In this document: positions 50,197-59,835 of the stretch, one piece after another
Layout of the letters: each line of letters begins with the position of its first letter
Numbering within the stretch: position 1 is the stretch's first letter
Assembly: GCA_963775235.1 (NCBI GenBank)
Contig: CAVZHY010000005.1
Coordinates: forward strand, 124,001 to 188,000
DNA: 64,000 nucleotides
Direction: 5' to 3'
From: JBBDMC01 sp963775235
Lineage (GTDB): Bacteria; Pseudomonadota; Alphaproteobacteria; Rhizobiales; Kaistiaceae
Made by a program: the position numbers and the translations under genes
Notes under the pieces: generated by a model
The model's input: the letters and a program-made list of their open reading frames with translations, nothing else
Told to the model about the DNA's origin: nothing
Databases searched by the model: none

Positions 50197-50920
50197 GACA
50201 TCGGGGCGAACTGCGCGCCAGCTTAAATCCCCCGGTGGTCCAACCAACAGCGAGGGGCCGATCGACCACGTTCTTCTGGTTGCCGGTTTGCGGGCCGCGG
50301 GCAAGTCGACGTTTCTCCGGCAACTCATGCGGGAAGAACTGCCCGAGGAAGTCGCTGCCCGTATCCCGGCCGGGGCAAGCCGCTGGCCGCAATACCGGCC
50401 CGGCTATCATTGGCTGTGGCGGCCGGTGTTGTGGTCGCGCACGCGCCGATGGCACTTGTGGCAACGGTTGCCGGCGGGCATACGGCCGACCGACAAGGGG
50501 CTCGCTTTCGCGCTCCACTACGATCTGATGCGCTTGCCGTGGGCCGGGCTCGAAGACCCGGCGCTGAGAGCCACCCGGTCGGCGCGAAGGCTGACCATCG
50601 TGACAATCCGGCCTCGCGTCGATCGGCTGATCGGGCAGTACCAGCGCCGCAAACGCGACCGGGCTACCCGTTTCGTCCCGAGCCCGTGGCCGACGCCGAC
50701 CGCGGAACTCTATTCAAGTGACGGCTGGGTGGACAAGCTCTACGATAACTGGCTCGCCTCGGTAACCGAGCTCGCGCCGGCCGCAGACGTCAATGCCCTC
50801 GAAATCGAGCCGGTGGAGGGCGCTCCAGAGACGGCGTGGCGCATTCGCCCAAACCGCGGCCGCCAGCAAGGCACGGCCCGGCAGCGGCGGCCGCTAAGCA
50901 ATGCTCGCGGACGCCGGTGA
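50183..50920 (+). CDS. P-loop protein, unknown function
   Basis: The ~245-residue product has a Walker A loop AGLRAAGKSTF near residue 33 and basic, Trp-rich stretches after it (YHWLWRPVLWSRTRRWHLW). No clear Walker B is seen. It could be a kinase or a sulfotransferase-like protein acting with its neighbours. The start is a guess: a TTG at 50183 overlapping the methyltransferase stop; frames before this lie within that gene. The end is rich in Arg and converges with purN. Confidence 0.65.
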   Translation: MKRSETSGRTARQLKSPGGPTNSEGPIDHVLLVAGLRAAGKSTFLRQLMREELPEEVAARIPAGASRWPQYRPGYHWLWRPVLWSRTRRWHLWQRLPAGIRPTDKGLAFALHYDLMRLPWAGLEDPALRATRSARRLTIVTIRPRVDRLIGQYQRRKRDRATRFVPSPWPTPTAELYSSDGWVDKLYDNWLASVTELAPAADVNALEIEPVEGAPETAWRIRPNRGRQQGTARQRRPLSNARGRR

Positions 50921-51562
50921 CATCAGGATGCCAGAGGCGGCTTCCGAGGATCGATCGTCGGTCACCACCCGTTCGCCGACCACGGGGGCGCGGCCCGAAG
51001 CGACCAGCGCAAGCGCAATCGGATAGAGGCGGTGCTCGGCGGCGAGCACGCGCCCGCCCAGGGATTCCGGGTCGTCGTAGCCGAGCACCGGGACCGCCGC
51101 CTGCGCAATGATGGGCCCGTCGTCGACCGCGGCGCGGACGTAGTGAACCGTGCAGCCGTGGAGCTTGATGCCGGCAGCAAGGGCGCGGGCGTGGGTATCG
51201 AGACCCCGCAAGGCGGGAAGCAGCGACGGGTGGATGTTGATGAGGCGGTCGCGCCATGCCTCCACGAAATCGGCCGACAGAAGACGCATGAAGCCGGCGA
51301 GACAGACAATCTCGATGCGCGCTTCGGCAAGGCACGCGTCGAGCGCCGCCTCGAACGCAGCCCTGTCGGCGAAAGCCTTGGCATCGACCACGGCGGTGCC
51401 GACGCCGGCCACGGTCGCATGGGCAAGACCGGCCGCGTGCGGATTGCTGGAAACGACGAGGGCGATCTCGGCCGGATAGTCGGCAGCCTTGGCCGCAGCG
51501 ATCAACGCGGCCATGTTGGAGCCGCGGCCGGAGATGAGGACCGCGGCGCGTTTGCACCTCAT
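50894..51562 (-). CDS. purN: Phosphoribosylglycinamide formyltransferase 1
   Basis: The 222-residue enzyme adds a formyl group from 10-formyl-THF to GAR in purine synthesis. RAAVLISGRGSNMAALI is the nucleotide-binding start; LAGFMRLLSADFV, NIHPSLLPA (catalytic Asn/His) and HYVRAAVDDGPIIAQ (Asp) follow. The start overlaps the purM stop as ATGA. The product ends with a short extra tail. Confidence 0.95.
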   Translation of the reverse strand: MRCKRAAVLISGRGSNMAALIAAAKAADYPAEIALVVSSNPHAAGLAHATVAGVGTAVVDAKAFADRAAFEAALDACLAEARIEIVCLAGFMRLLSADFVEAWRDRLINIHPSLLPALRGLDTHARALAAGIKLHGCTVHYVRAAVDDGPIIAQAAVPVLGYDDPESLGGRVLAAEHRLYPIALALVASGRAPVVGERVVTDDRSSEAASGILMSPASASIA

Positions 51563-52635
51563 TTGGGGAGCGCGCCGTCGAACACGACCGCCTGTCCGTC
51601 GCGCGCCTCGATGCAGCCGATGTCGACGACGGTCTCGCCCATGCCGGAAAGCGTGGCGGCGATGCCGGCCGCGTCGGCGGCGCTGACCACCGCGACCATG
51701 CCGACGCCACAGTTGAACGTGCGCAGCATCTCGGTCTCGGCGATGGTGACGATGTCGGCGAGCCAGCGTATCGCCGGTGGCATTGGCAGCCGGTCGAGGT
51801 CGACGCGCGCGGCGACGTCGTCCGGCAGCACCCTCGGCAGATTCTCGGGCAGTCCACCGCCGGTGATGTGGGCGAGCGCCTTGATCGCGCCGGTGGCGCG
51901 GGTCACTCGCTTCAGCGGCCCGACGTAGATGCGGGTGGGTGTGAGCAGCGCCTCGCCGAGCGAACGCGATGCATCGAACGGTGCCGGCTGATCGAACGTG
52001 AACCCCGCGTCCGCGACCAGTCTGCGCACGAGCGAGAAGCCGTTGGAATGAAGCCCGGACGAGGCGAGGGCCAGGAGGCGATCGCCCGGGATGATATCCG
52101 CACGCGGCAACAGGCGATCTCTTTCGACCGCGCCGACCGCGAAGCCGGCGAGGTCGAAATCGGCGCCGGCGTAGTGGCCGGGCATCTCGGCGGTCTCGCC
52201 GCCGATGAGGGCCACGCCGGCGAGCCGACACCCCTCGGCGATGCCGGTCACGATAGCGGTGCCGGCGGCGGGATCGAGGCGACCGGTGGCGAAGTAATCG
52301 AGGAAGAACAGCGGTTCGGCGCCCTGGACGATGATGTCGTTGACGCACATGGCGACGAGGTCGATGCCGACCGTGTCGAGGATGCCGGTGTCGATGGCGA
52401 CCCTGAGCTTGGTGCCGACGCCGTCGGTGGCGGCCACCAGAAGGGGGTCGCTGTAGCCGGCGGCCTTGAGGTCGAACAGGCCGCCGAAGCCGCCGATGTC
52501 GCCCACCACTCCCGGCCGCCGGGTCGCCTTGGCCAGGGGCTTGATCATGCTCACCAGCGCATTGCCGGCGTCTATATCGACTCCGGCGTCGGCATAGGTG
52601 GCTGGCCGATCGGACGCCTGCGGCCGGTTTGTCAT
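51559..52635 (-). CDS. purM: Phosphoribosylformylglycinamidine cyclo-ligase
   Basis: The 358-residue PurM closes the imidazole ring to make AIR. It begins MTNRPQASDRPATYADAGVD, has GGFGGLFDLKAAGY, TDGVGTKLRVAI, GGETAEMPGHYAGADFDLAGF and the family end KRAVVFDGALPK-like region (QAVVFDGALPK). The start was set by family comparison; upstream in-frame codons add unrelated residues. It is coupled to purN. Confidence 0.95.
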   Translation of the reverse strand: MTNRPQASDRPATYADAGVDIDAGNALVSMIKPLAKATRRPGVVGDIGGFGGLFDLKAAGYSDPLLVAATDGVGTKLRVAIDTGILDTVGIDLVAMCVNDIIVQGAEPLFFLDYFATGRLDPAAGTAIVTGIAEGCRLAGVALIGGETAEMPGHYAGADFDLAGFAVGAVERDRLLPRADIIPGDRLLALASSGLHSNGFSLVRRLVADAGFTFDQPAPFDASRSLGEALLTPTRIYVGPLKRVTRATGAIKALAHITGGGLPENLPRVLPDDVAARVDLDRLPMPPAIRWLADIVTIAETEMLRTFNCGVGMVAVVSAADAAGIAATLSGMGETVVDIGCIEARDGQAVVFDGALPK

Positions 52636-52786
52636 GACTCGAATGGTGCTCCTGGCGCGGCATCCAATCCATGAATGCCGCGCGATTGCAAGGCACTCAC
52701 CGCACCGGCGCGACGCCCGGCGCTTGGCAACGTCGGCAGACAGTGCCATTTCTAGCTTTTCCCGGCCGCTGAAGCGGCCGGGAGCC

Positions 52787-53381
52787 ATGGAGCGGGGCAA
52801 TTCCGGTAACCATCCCGAACCTGATCACGATCGGCAGGCTGCTGCTGGTGCCGCTCGTGGTCTGGCTGATCATCGCGTCGCACGAGGCTGCGGCCTTCTG
52901 GGCTTTCATCGCCGCCGGCGTCAGCGACGCCGTCGACGGATTCATCGCGCGCCAGTTCAACCTGCGTTCCGACCTCGGCGCCTACCTCGACCCGGTCGCG
53001 GACAAGGCGTTGCTGGTTTCGATCTACGTCACCTTCGCAACCTACGGCGATATCCGGGTCTGGGTGGCGATCCTCGTCGTCAGCCGCGATCTCCTTATCG
53101 TCGGCGGGGTGCTGCTCTCGTGGATTATCGGGCAGCCGATGCCGATGCGGCCGGCGGCGGTCAGCAAGGTCAACACGGTGGCCCAGATCGTCCTCGCCGC
53201 CGTCGTCCTTGCCGATCTGGCCTTCGGGCTCGGCCTTGCGGCCGTCAGGTCCGCCCTGGAATATGTGGTTGGCATTTTTACCGTTGCTTCGGCCGCGCTT
53301 TATCTGGTCGACTGGGTCCGGCACATGGGCGGAGTTAGCGCCGCGCCGCTCGACCGGGCGCATAAGGATCGTCCGTCATGA
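52787..53381 (+). CDS. CDP-alcohol phosphatidyltransferase family protein, start region probably frameshifted
   Basis: The enzyme joins a CDP-activated alcohol to a phosphatidyl group in the inner membrane. The motif is complete: SDAVDGFIARQFN and GAYLDPVADKAL. Upstream of GTG 52848 the same frame reads PNLITIGRLLLV, a natural N-terminus, but no good start is in that frame. ATG 52787 (MERGNSGN) is one base out of phase and would join if one base near 52808-52812 were removed. This is probably another indel. The stop overlaps perM as ATGA. Confidence 0.85.
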
Positions 53382-54454
53382 CGCGTCGTCATCAGGTTGC
53401 CGTCTTCTGGCTGGTCGCCCTCGTGGCCCTGCTGGTCGTCCTCTTCGTGCTGCGTTCGATCATGCTGCCGTTCGTTGCCGGCACCGCGCTGGCTTATGGC
53501 CTCGATCCGGCCGCCGACTGGCTTGAGCGGCGGGGCCTCGACCGGCCATCGGCGACGATTGTCATCCTGGTGCTGGCGGTCGTTCTACTGACGCTGCTGG
53601 TGCTGCTGATCGGACCGGTGATCGTCAACCAGCTGTCCGAGTTCATCCAGCACCTGCCGACGACAATCGAGCAACTGCAGGGGCTGCTGAGCTCGGTCCT
53701 CGATAGCGAGTGGGCGCACTACCTGGGCCTGTCGTCGGAAAGCGTGACCGGTTCGCTTGGCCACTTTCTCACCGGCGGCAGCGACGTGCTGGCGAAGCTG
53801 GTGCCCTCGCTGTGGACGGGCAGCCTCGCGCTGCTCAACATTCTTTCGCTGTTTGTCATCACCCCCTTCGTCGCCTTCTACGTGCTGCGCGACTGGGACA
53901 AGATGATCGCGCGGATCGACGACCTGTTGCCGCGTGACCATGCCGACGAAATCCGCTTCCTTGCCCGCCAGATCGACCACAAGGTCGCCGCCTTCGTGCG
54001 CGGCCAGATGCTGTCCGGCCTGATCCTCGGCATTTTCTATGCCTCCGGGCTGTTTCTCGTCGGCCTCAACTACAGCCTTCTGATCGGTATCATGGCCGGC
54101 TTCATCAGTTTCATCCCGTACGCTGGCTTCGCCGTCGGCTTTGTCGTCTCGATCATGGTCGCGTTCGCCCAGTACTGGCCGGACTGGATCTGGATCGGGG
54201 CGGTAGTGGTGGTGTTCCTCGCCGGTCAGATGCTGGAGGGCTACGTGCTGCAACCCCGGCTGCTGGGCTCCATGGTCGGCGTGCACCCGGTCTGGCTCCT
54301 GTTCGGGCTGTTCGCCTTCGGCCTGCTGTTCGGTTTCGTCGGGCTGCTGCTCGCGGTGCCGGCGACGGCGGCGGTCGGGGTGCTCGTGCATCACGCCGTC
54401 GAGCTTTACCGCGCGAGCCCGGTGTTCCAGGGGGACGAGCCGGAGAGGCAGTGA
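53378..54454 (+). CDS. AI-2E family transporter (PerM-like)
   Basis: The 358-residue protein has about eight membrane segments with the family marks FVAFYVLRDWDKM, VRGQMLSGLILGIFYASGL and VGVHPVWLLFGLFAFG. Members include exporters and Na+/H+ antiporters; the substrate is unknown. It lies upstream of hdaA with a 4-base GTGA overlap, a common alphaproteobacterial order. Confidence 0.9.
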   Translation: MTRRHQVAVFWLVALVALLVVLFVLRSIMLPFVAGTALAYGLDPAADWLERRGLDRPSATIVILVLAVVLLTLLVLLIGPVIVNQLSEFIQHLPTTIEQLQGLLSSVLDSEWAHYLGLSSESVTGSLGHFLTGGSDVLAKLVPSLWTGSLALLNILSLFVITPFVAFYVLRDWDKMIARIDDLLPRDHADEIRFLARQIDHKVAAFVRGQMLSGLILGIFYASGLFLVGLNYSLLIGIMAGFISFIPYAGFAVGFVVSIMVAFAQYWPDWIWIGAVVVVFLAGQMLEGYVLQPRLLGSMVGVHPVWLLFGLFAFGLLFGFVGLLLAVPATAAVGVLVHHAVELYRASPVFQGDEPERQ

Positions 54455-55161
54455 GCATGGCTCGCCTGCCAGAACGGCGGCAACTCGCGCTCAGCCTGCC
54501 GCATGGCGCCGAGATGACGCGTGCCGATTTCCTGACCGGCGCCGCTAACCGGCGGGCGATCGAGCTGATCGACCGCTGGCCCCAATGGCCGGCGCCGGTG
54601 GTCCTGCTCGCCGGCCCGGTCGGCTCGGGCAAAAGCCACCTGGTGGAGATATGGCGCGCGCGAAGCGGCGCGGCGGTGACAATGGCCGAGGCGTTCGCCG
54701 ACGATGACGTCGTGGGCATGCTCTCCGCAGGCGCGGTCGCGATCGAGGACCTTCACGCCGGCCGGCTGGATGAAGCCGCGCTGTTCCACCTTCTCAATCT
54801 CGCGCGCGAACGACAGGCCCAGGTGCTCCTCACCAGCCGGACGTGGCCGGCGGCTTTGCCGCTCAGGCTTGCCGACCTCGCCTCGCGGCTTCGTGCCGCC
54901 CACTTGGTCGAGTTGGGCGAGCCCGACGATGATCTGTTGCGCCGCGTGATGGTAAAGCTCTTCGCCGACCGCCAGCTCGCGGTCGACCGGGCGGTGGTCG
55001 ACTATATCGTCGTCCGGATGGAGCGGTCGCTGGAAGCGGCAAACCTGATCGTGGCCGAGGTCGACCGGGCGGCGCTGGCCGAGGGACGGGCGATCACCCG
55101 GCCTTTGGCGGCCGAGGTGCTGGCCCGGGTGTTCGGCGGGGTCGAGGAGCCAGACGCCTGA
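54451..55161 (+). CDS. hdaA: DnaA-related regulatory inactivator HdaA
   Basis: The 236-residue AAA+ protein resembles the DnaA ATPase core without its DNA-binding domain: AGPVGSGKSHL (Walker A), AVAIEDLHAG (Walker B), LLTSRTWPAALPLRLADLASRLRA (sensor 1 and arginine finger region). With the beta clamp it promotes ATP hydrolysis by DnaA and so limits replication initiation. GTG 54451 with GGAG before it was preferred; ATG 54457 is also possible. Confidence 0.9.
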   Translation: MSMARLPERRQLALSLPHGAEMTRADFLTGAANRRAIELIDRWPQWPAPVVLLAGPVGSGKSHLVEIWRARSGAAVTMAEAFADDDVVGMLSAGAVAIEDLHAGRLDEAALFHLLNLARERQAQVLLTSRTWPAALPLRLADLASRLRAAHLVELGEPDDDLLRRVMVKLFADRQLAVDRAVVDYIVVRMERSLEAANLIVAEVDRAALAEGRAITRPLAAEVLARVFGGVEEPDA

Positions 55162-55275
55162 GCAAGAAAAAAAGACTCGGGCTCTCGAACTCGCAAAGGT
55201 CCCGTTTCGTTGGCGAAATCGTCATATTCGGCGTTTAGGCCTATATTGACGCCACCAGAAGCCCGCTCCCGAACC

Positions 55276-57483
55276 ATGGACCAGAAGAACCCCGCTGTTG
55301 CTGCCGAAGCCGCCGTGATCGATCTCGACCAGGCGGCGGCGCCGGCTCTGCGCCAGCGGCCGGAGCGGTTCATCAACCGCGAGCTGTCGTGGCTGCAGTT
55401 CAATCACCGGGTCCTCGAAGAGGCGAGCAATCCCCATCATCCGGTGCTGGAGCGCCTGCGTTTCCTGTCGATCTCCGCCAACAACCTCGATGAATTCTTC
55501 ATGGTGCGCGTGGCCGGTCTCAAGGGCCAGCAGCGCGCCGGCATCGCCATGATATCCGACGACGGTCAGTCGCTGAGCGAACAACTGGCGCGCATCGGTG
55601 CCGCCGTCTCCCATCTCGCCAGCGCGCAGCAGGCGTGCTGGGCGGGCCTCCGGCGCGAACTGGCGGACGCGGGTGTATGCCTGATCGACGCCCGCGACCT
55701 CGGCGACGCCGAGCGCGACTGGCTGGAGCATCACTTCCTCGATACGATTTTCCCGGTGCTGACGCCGCTGGCGATCGACCCGGCGCACCCGTTCCCGTTC
55801 ATCCCGAACCTCGGTCTCACCGTCGCACTCCAGCTTGCGCGCAAGGCCAATGCCCAGCGCATGACCGCGCTCCTGCGCATGCCGGGGACCATCGACCGTT
55901 TCATCCGGCTTCCTTCGGGCGACCCCGCCGTCGATCGCTTCATCAGCCTCGATCAGGCCGTCACATTGTTCGCCACCCGGCTCTTCCCCGGCTACGTCGT
56001 GGAAGGGCAGGGCGCCTTCCGCGTCATCCGCGACTCCGACATCGAGGTGGAGGAAGAAGCCGAAGACCTTGTCCGCTTCTTCGAAACCGCGCTCAAGCGC
56101 CGCCGGCGCGGCTCCGTCATCCGCCTCGAAATCGAGTCGGCGATGCCGGAGAGCCTGCGCGCGCTGGTGGCCGAGGCGCTTGGTGCCGCGGGCGACGAGA
56201 TTTTTTTGGTCGACGGCGTCCTCGCGCTGAACGACCTCTCGCAGCTTGTTGCCATCGACCGGCCAAGCCTCAAGTTCGCCCCCTACACGCCGCGGTTTCC
56301 CGAGCGCATCCGCGACCACAGCGGCGACTGCCTTGCCGCCATTCGCGAGAAGGACATCATCGTCCACCATCCCTACGAGTCTTTCGACGTGGTGGTGCAG
56401 TTCCTGCGTCAGGCAGCTTCCGACCCGGACGTGGTGGCGATCAAGCAGACGCTCTACCGGACGTCCAACGACTCCCCGATCGTCAAGGCGCTGGTCGAGG
56501 CGGCGGAATCCGGCAAGTCGGTGACGGCGCTGGTCGAACTGAAAGCGCGTTTCGACGAGGAGGCCAACATACGCTGGGCGCGCGACCTGGAGCGCGCCGG
56601 GGTGCAGGTGGTCTACGGGTTTATCGAGCTGAAGACCCACGCCAAGCTGTCGCTTGTCGTGCGCCGCGAAGCGGGCCAGCTCACCAGCTACGTCCATATA
56701 GGCACCGGCAACTACCATCCGGTGACCGCGCGCATCTACACCGACCTTTCGTTCTTCTCCGCCGATCCGGCAATCGCCGGCGACGTCGCCCGCGTCTTCA
56801 ACTACATCACCGGCTATTCGGAACCGGAGACGCTGAAGCGCCTGGCCATCTCGCCCCATTTCCTCAGGAGGCGGATGCTCGACCTGATCGCCGGCGAGGT
56901 GGCGCACGCCGAGGCGGGCCGGCCGGCGCGCATCTGGATGAAGCTCAACGCGCTGGTCGATACGCAGATCATCGACGCGCTCTACGATGCGAGCCAGGCC
57001 GGCGTCGAGATAGACATGGTCGTGCGGGGCATCTGCTGCCTGAGGCCGGGCATTCCCGGCCTGTCGGAGCGCATCCGGGTCAAGTCGATCGTCGGGCGCT
57101 TTCTCGAGCACGCGCGAATTTATTGCTTCGGCAACGGTTACGGCTTGCCCTCGCCGGAGGCGCTGGTCTACATCGGCTCCGCCGATATGATGCCGCGCAA
57201 CCTCGACCGCCGCGTCGAGGCGATTGTGCCGATCCTCAATCCGACCGTCCACGAACAGGTGCTCGACCAGATCATGGTCGCCAACCTCGCCGACAACCAG
57301 CAGAGCTGGCGCGTGCTGTCCGATGGTACCTCCGAGCGCATCGTGCCGAAGAAGGGTGTGCGCCCGTTCAACGCGCACCAGTATTTCATGACCAATCCGA
57401 GCCTTTCCGGTCGCGGCAAGTCGCTGAAGACCAATCCGCCGAAGCCGATCCGCCGACGCCAGGGAAGTTCGAGCCGAAAGTGA
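55276..57483 (+). CDS. ppk: Polyphosphate kinase 1
   Basis: The 735-residue enzyme polymerises ATP gamma-phosphate to polyphosphate. FINRELSWLQFNHRVLEEA starts the N domain. The phosphorylated His lies in ELKTHAKLSLVVRRE, with IGTGNYHPVTA and the second His in RFLEHARIYCFGNG. Two phospholipase D-like catalytic domains are complete. ATG 55276 was chosen because earlier codons add non-family sequence. The end overlaps the ppx start as GTGA. Confidence 0.97.
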   Translation: MDQKNPAVAAEAAVIDLDQAAAPALRQRPERFINRELSWLQFNHRVLEEASNPHHPVLERLRFLSISANNLDEFFMVRVAGLKGQQRAGIAMISDDGQSLSEQLARIGAAVSHLASAQQACWAGLRRELADAGVCLIDARDLGDAERDWLEHHFLDTIFPVLTPLAIDPAHPFPFIPNLGLTVALQLARKANAQRMTALLRMPGTIDRFIRLPSGDPAVDRFISLDQAVTLFATRLFPGYVVEGQGAFRVIRDSDIEVEEEAEDLVRFFETALKRRRRGSVIRLEIESAMPESLRALVAEALGAAGDEIFLVDGVLALNDLSQLVAIDRPSLKFAPYTPRFPERIRDHSGDCLAAIREKDIIVHHPYESFDVVVQFLRQAASDPDVVAIKQTLYRTSNDSPIVKALVEAAESGKSVTALVELKARFDEEANIRWARDLERAGVQVVYGFIELKTHAKLSLVVRREAGQLTSYVHIGTGNYHPVTARIYTDLSFFSADPAIAGDVARVFNYITGYSEPETLKRLAISPHFLRRRMLDLIAGEVAHAEAGRPARIWMKLNALVDTQIIDALYDASQAGVEIDMVVRGICCLRPGIPGLSERIRVKSIVGRFLEHARIYCFGNGYGLPSPEALVYIGSADMMPRNLDRRVEAIVPILNPTVHEQVLDQIMVANLADNQQSWRVLSDGTSERIVPKKGVRPFNAHQYFMTNPSLSGRGKSLKTNPPKPIRRRQGSSSRK

Positions 57484-59009
57484 CTGTGGCGGCGATCGAA
57501 AGGATGGAGGAAGCGCCCGGGCGTCTGCCCGGCAACGGCCCGATCGCCATCATCGACATCGGCTCCAACTCGGTCCGTCTGGTCGTCTACGAGCGGCTCT
57601 GCCGTGCAGCGACGCCGCTGTTCAACGAGAAGGAGTTGTGCGGGCTGGTGCGCGGCGTGGCGACCGGCGGCCGGCTCGATGCCGAGGCGATTGCCTCGGC
57701 GCTGACGGCGGTGCGCCGCTTCGTCGCCCTGACCGGCCAGATGCGCGTATCCTCCATGCACGTGCTCGCCACCGCGGCGGCGCGCGAGGCCTCCAACGGC
57801 AACGAATTCATCGCCTCGGTTCAGGCAATTACCGGCGTCAAGCCGGCCATCCTGACGGGCGCAGAAGAAGCCCGCCTTTCCGCCCTCGGCGTGGTCTCCG
57901 GCTTTCGCGAGCCGGACGGCGTCGCCGGCGACCTCGGTGGCGGCAGCCTGGAGGTCGTCGACGTCCACGGCACCGGCACCGGCGCCGGCGAAACGTTTCC
58001 GCTCGGCGGCCTGAGGCTCGAGCAGACGGCGGAGAAATCTCTGAAGAAGGCGCAGAAGATCGTCGCCGACGCTCTCGACGGTTCGGCTGTGCTGCCCGCC
58101 AACCAGAACAAGCCGTTCTACGCCATCGGTGGCACCTGGCGCTCGCTCGCCCGCCTCCACATGCGCCAGCAGGGCTACCCGCTGCACGTCATGCATCACT
58201 ATGAGATCGCGGCAGACGAGGCGGCAGAGTTCAGCCGCATGGTCGCCCGCCGCGACATCGATTTCCTCGACATGATCGAGGTGGTCTCCGGGAACCGGCG
58301 CCCGTTGCTGCCGTACGGCGCCGTCGTGCTGGAGCAGGTGATCAAGCTGATGCGTCCGTCGCGGATCGTGATGTCGGCGCTGGGCCTACGCGAGGGGCTG
58401 CTTTACGACCTCCTGGGCAAGGACGAGAGGAAGCTCGACCCGCTGCTGTCGGCGGCGGAGGAACTGGCCCAGCTTCACTCGCGCTCGCCGCGTCACGTGC
58501 GCGAACTGGGACCGTGGACGGGAGCGGTGTTCGCTGCCATTGGCTTCGATGAGACGCCGGAGGAGGCGCGACTTCGGCACGCCGCGTGCCTGCTCGCCGA
58601 CCTCGGCTGGCGTGCGCATCCGGAATATCGCGGCGAGCAGAGCTTCAACCTGATCGCCCACGCGGCCTTCATCGGCATCGACCACCCCGGCCGCGCCTAC
58701 CTCGCACTTGCCAACTTCTACCGCCACGAGGGGCTGATCGCCGAGGCTCTCTCCCCGCGCATCCGCGAACTCGCCTCCACCCGGCTGATGGAACGCGCCC
58801 GTGCGCTCGGCGCGACGCTCCGCGTCGCCTACCTGATTTCCGGGGCCATGCCCGACGTCGTCAGCCGCACCCGCGCGGAAACGCGCGGCAAGGCCCTGAC
58901 GCTGGTGCTGCCATCGGACCTTGCCCCGCTCGGCGGCGCCCGGGTGCTCCGCCGTCTCGGCGTTCTCGCCAAGCTCGCGGGCCTGGAGCCGTCCATCGTG
59001 GTGGAGTAG
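57480..59009 (+). CDS. ppx: Exopolyphosphatase (Ppx/GppA family)
   Basis: The 509-residue protein has the acetate-kinase-like fold with IAIIDIGSNSVRLVVYE and DLGGGSLEVVDVH. The C-terminal half resembles an HD-like domain (RLRHAACLLADLGWRAHPEYR). It removes phosphate from polyphosphate or from pppGpp. The frame stays open far upstream inside ppk, which is a false extension; GTG 57480 overlaps the ppk stop. ppk-ppx balance polymer synthesis and breakdown. Confidence 0.93.
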   Translation: MTVAAIERMEEAPGRLPGNGPIAIIDIGSNSVRLVVYERLCRAATPLFNEKELCGLVRGVATGGRLDAEAIASALTAVRRFVALTGQMRVSSMHVLATAAAREASNGNEFIASVQAITGVKPAILTGAEEARLSALGVVSGFREPDGVAGDLGGGSLEVVDVHGTGTGAGETFPLGGLRLEQTAEKSLKKAQKIVADALDGSAVLPANQNKPFYAIGGTWRSLARLHMRQQGYPLHVMHHYEIAADEAAEFSRMVARRDIDFLDMIEVVSGNRRPLLPYGAVVLEQVIKLMRPSRIVMSALGLREGLLYDLLGKDERKLDPLLSAAEELAQLHSRSPRHVRELGPWTGAVFAAIGFDETPEEARLRHAACLLADLGWRAHPEYRGEQSFNLIAHAAFIGIDHPGRAYLALANFYRHEGLIAEALSPRIRELASTRLMERARALGATLRVAYLISGAMPDVVSRTRAETRGKALTLVLPSDLAPLGGARVLRRLGVLAKLAGLEPSIVVE

Positions 59010-59024
59010 GATCAAGCGCGGTCC

Positions 59025-59600
59025 ATGACATTCCCGGTCGACGCCTACTTCAGGAAGGCAAACACCTGGCGGGCAGAATCCGAAAAGCTGAGGGAGGTGG
59101 TCCTCGGTTGCGGGTTGACCGAAGAGCTGAAATGGGGCCAGCCCTGCTACACCCATGACGGCAGGAACATCGTCGTCATCCAGAGGATGAAGGCATTTCT
59201 GGCGCTGGGGTTCTTCAAGGGCGCGCTGTTGGTCGATGCTGAGCGCGTTCTGGAAAGCCTCGGAAAGAATTCGCAGGCGGGACGCCGAATCCAATTCACC
59301 AGCGTTCGTGACGTCGTACGGAAAAAGGCACTCGTGAAGGCCTACATCCGCGAAGCCGTGGAAGTGGAAAAGTCCGGGAAGAAGATCCCGAAACGGACCG
59401 AGGTCGCCTTTCCGGAAGAGCTCCAGAACCGGCTCGACGAGGACCCTGCATTCAGGGCCGCGTTCGAGGCACTGACGCCGGGGCGGCAAAGGGGATACGC
59501 GCTCTATTTCTCCGCCGCCAAGCAACCGGCAACGCGTGAGGCCCGGATCGAGAAATGCGCGCCGAAGATTTTCGCAGGCAGGGGCTTCCACGACCGCTAG
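59025..59600 (+). CDS. YdeI/OmdA-associated (DUF1801) family protein
   Basis: The 191-residue protein starts MTFPVDAYFRKANTWRAE and has LTEELKWGQPCYTHDGRNIV, the DUF1801 marker, and later RRIQFTSVRDV, then FEALTPGRQRGYALYFSAAKQPATREARIEKC quoted only in part as the YdeI end (PGRQRGYALY). The role is unknown; relatives have been tied to antimicrobial peptide resistance. It follows ppx by 15 bases. Confidence 0.83.
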   Translation: MTFPVDAYFRKANTWRAESEKLREVVLGCGLTEELKWGQPCYTHDGRNIVVIQRMKAFLALGFFKGALLVDAERVLESLGKNSQAGRRIQFTSVRDVVRKKALVKAYIREAVEVEKSGKKIPKRTEVAFPEELQNRLDEDPAFRAAFEALTPGRQRGYALYFSAAKQPATREARIEKCAPKIFAGRGFHDR

Positions 59601-59653
59601 TACCCGGGATCACTGAAGCCGAGACATGGTCGCGACACGCCAAAAAAAGAGGC

Positions 59654-59814
59654 GGCCAGCCCTCCCCTTGCGGGAGGGCCAAAACTGACCTCGCGAAGCG
59701 AGGGAGGTTTTGGGGAGGGGTAACCACGAAGGGTAGCGCCCGTACCCCTCCCCGAAAATCGCTACCGCTTCGCGCAAGCGATTTGTCGGCCCTCCCGCAA
59801 GGGGAGGGCTGGCC
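59654..59814. repeat. Large nested palindrome (REP/MITE-like)
   Basis: A perfect 27-base inverted repeat (59654-59680 with 59788-59814, GGCCAGCCCTCCCC…) encloses a second inverted pair (59708-59722 with 59743-59758, TTTTGGGGAGGGGTA, one bulge). It lies between the ppx/ydeI unit and convergent rnd and could act as a terminator. Confidence 0.88.
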
Positions 59815-59835
59815 TCGCATCAGTTTCGCCCGATG

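Noticed and set aside
55635..59009. 1124-residue frame covering ppx
   Set aside because: The first 600 codons are an out-of-frame shadow of ppk with Arg/Pro-rich sequence; ppx begins at 57480.
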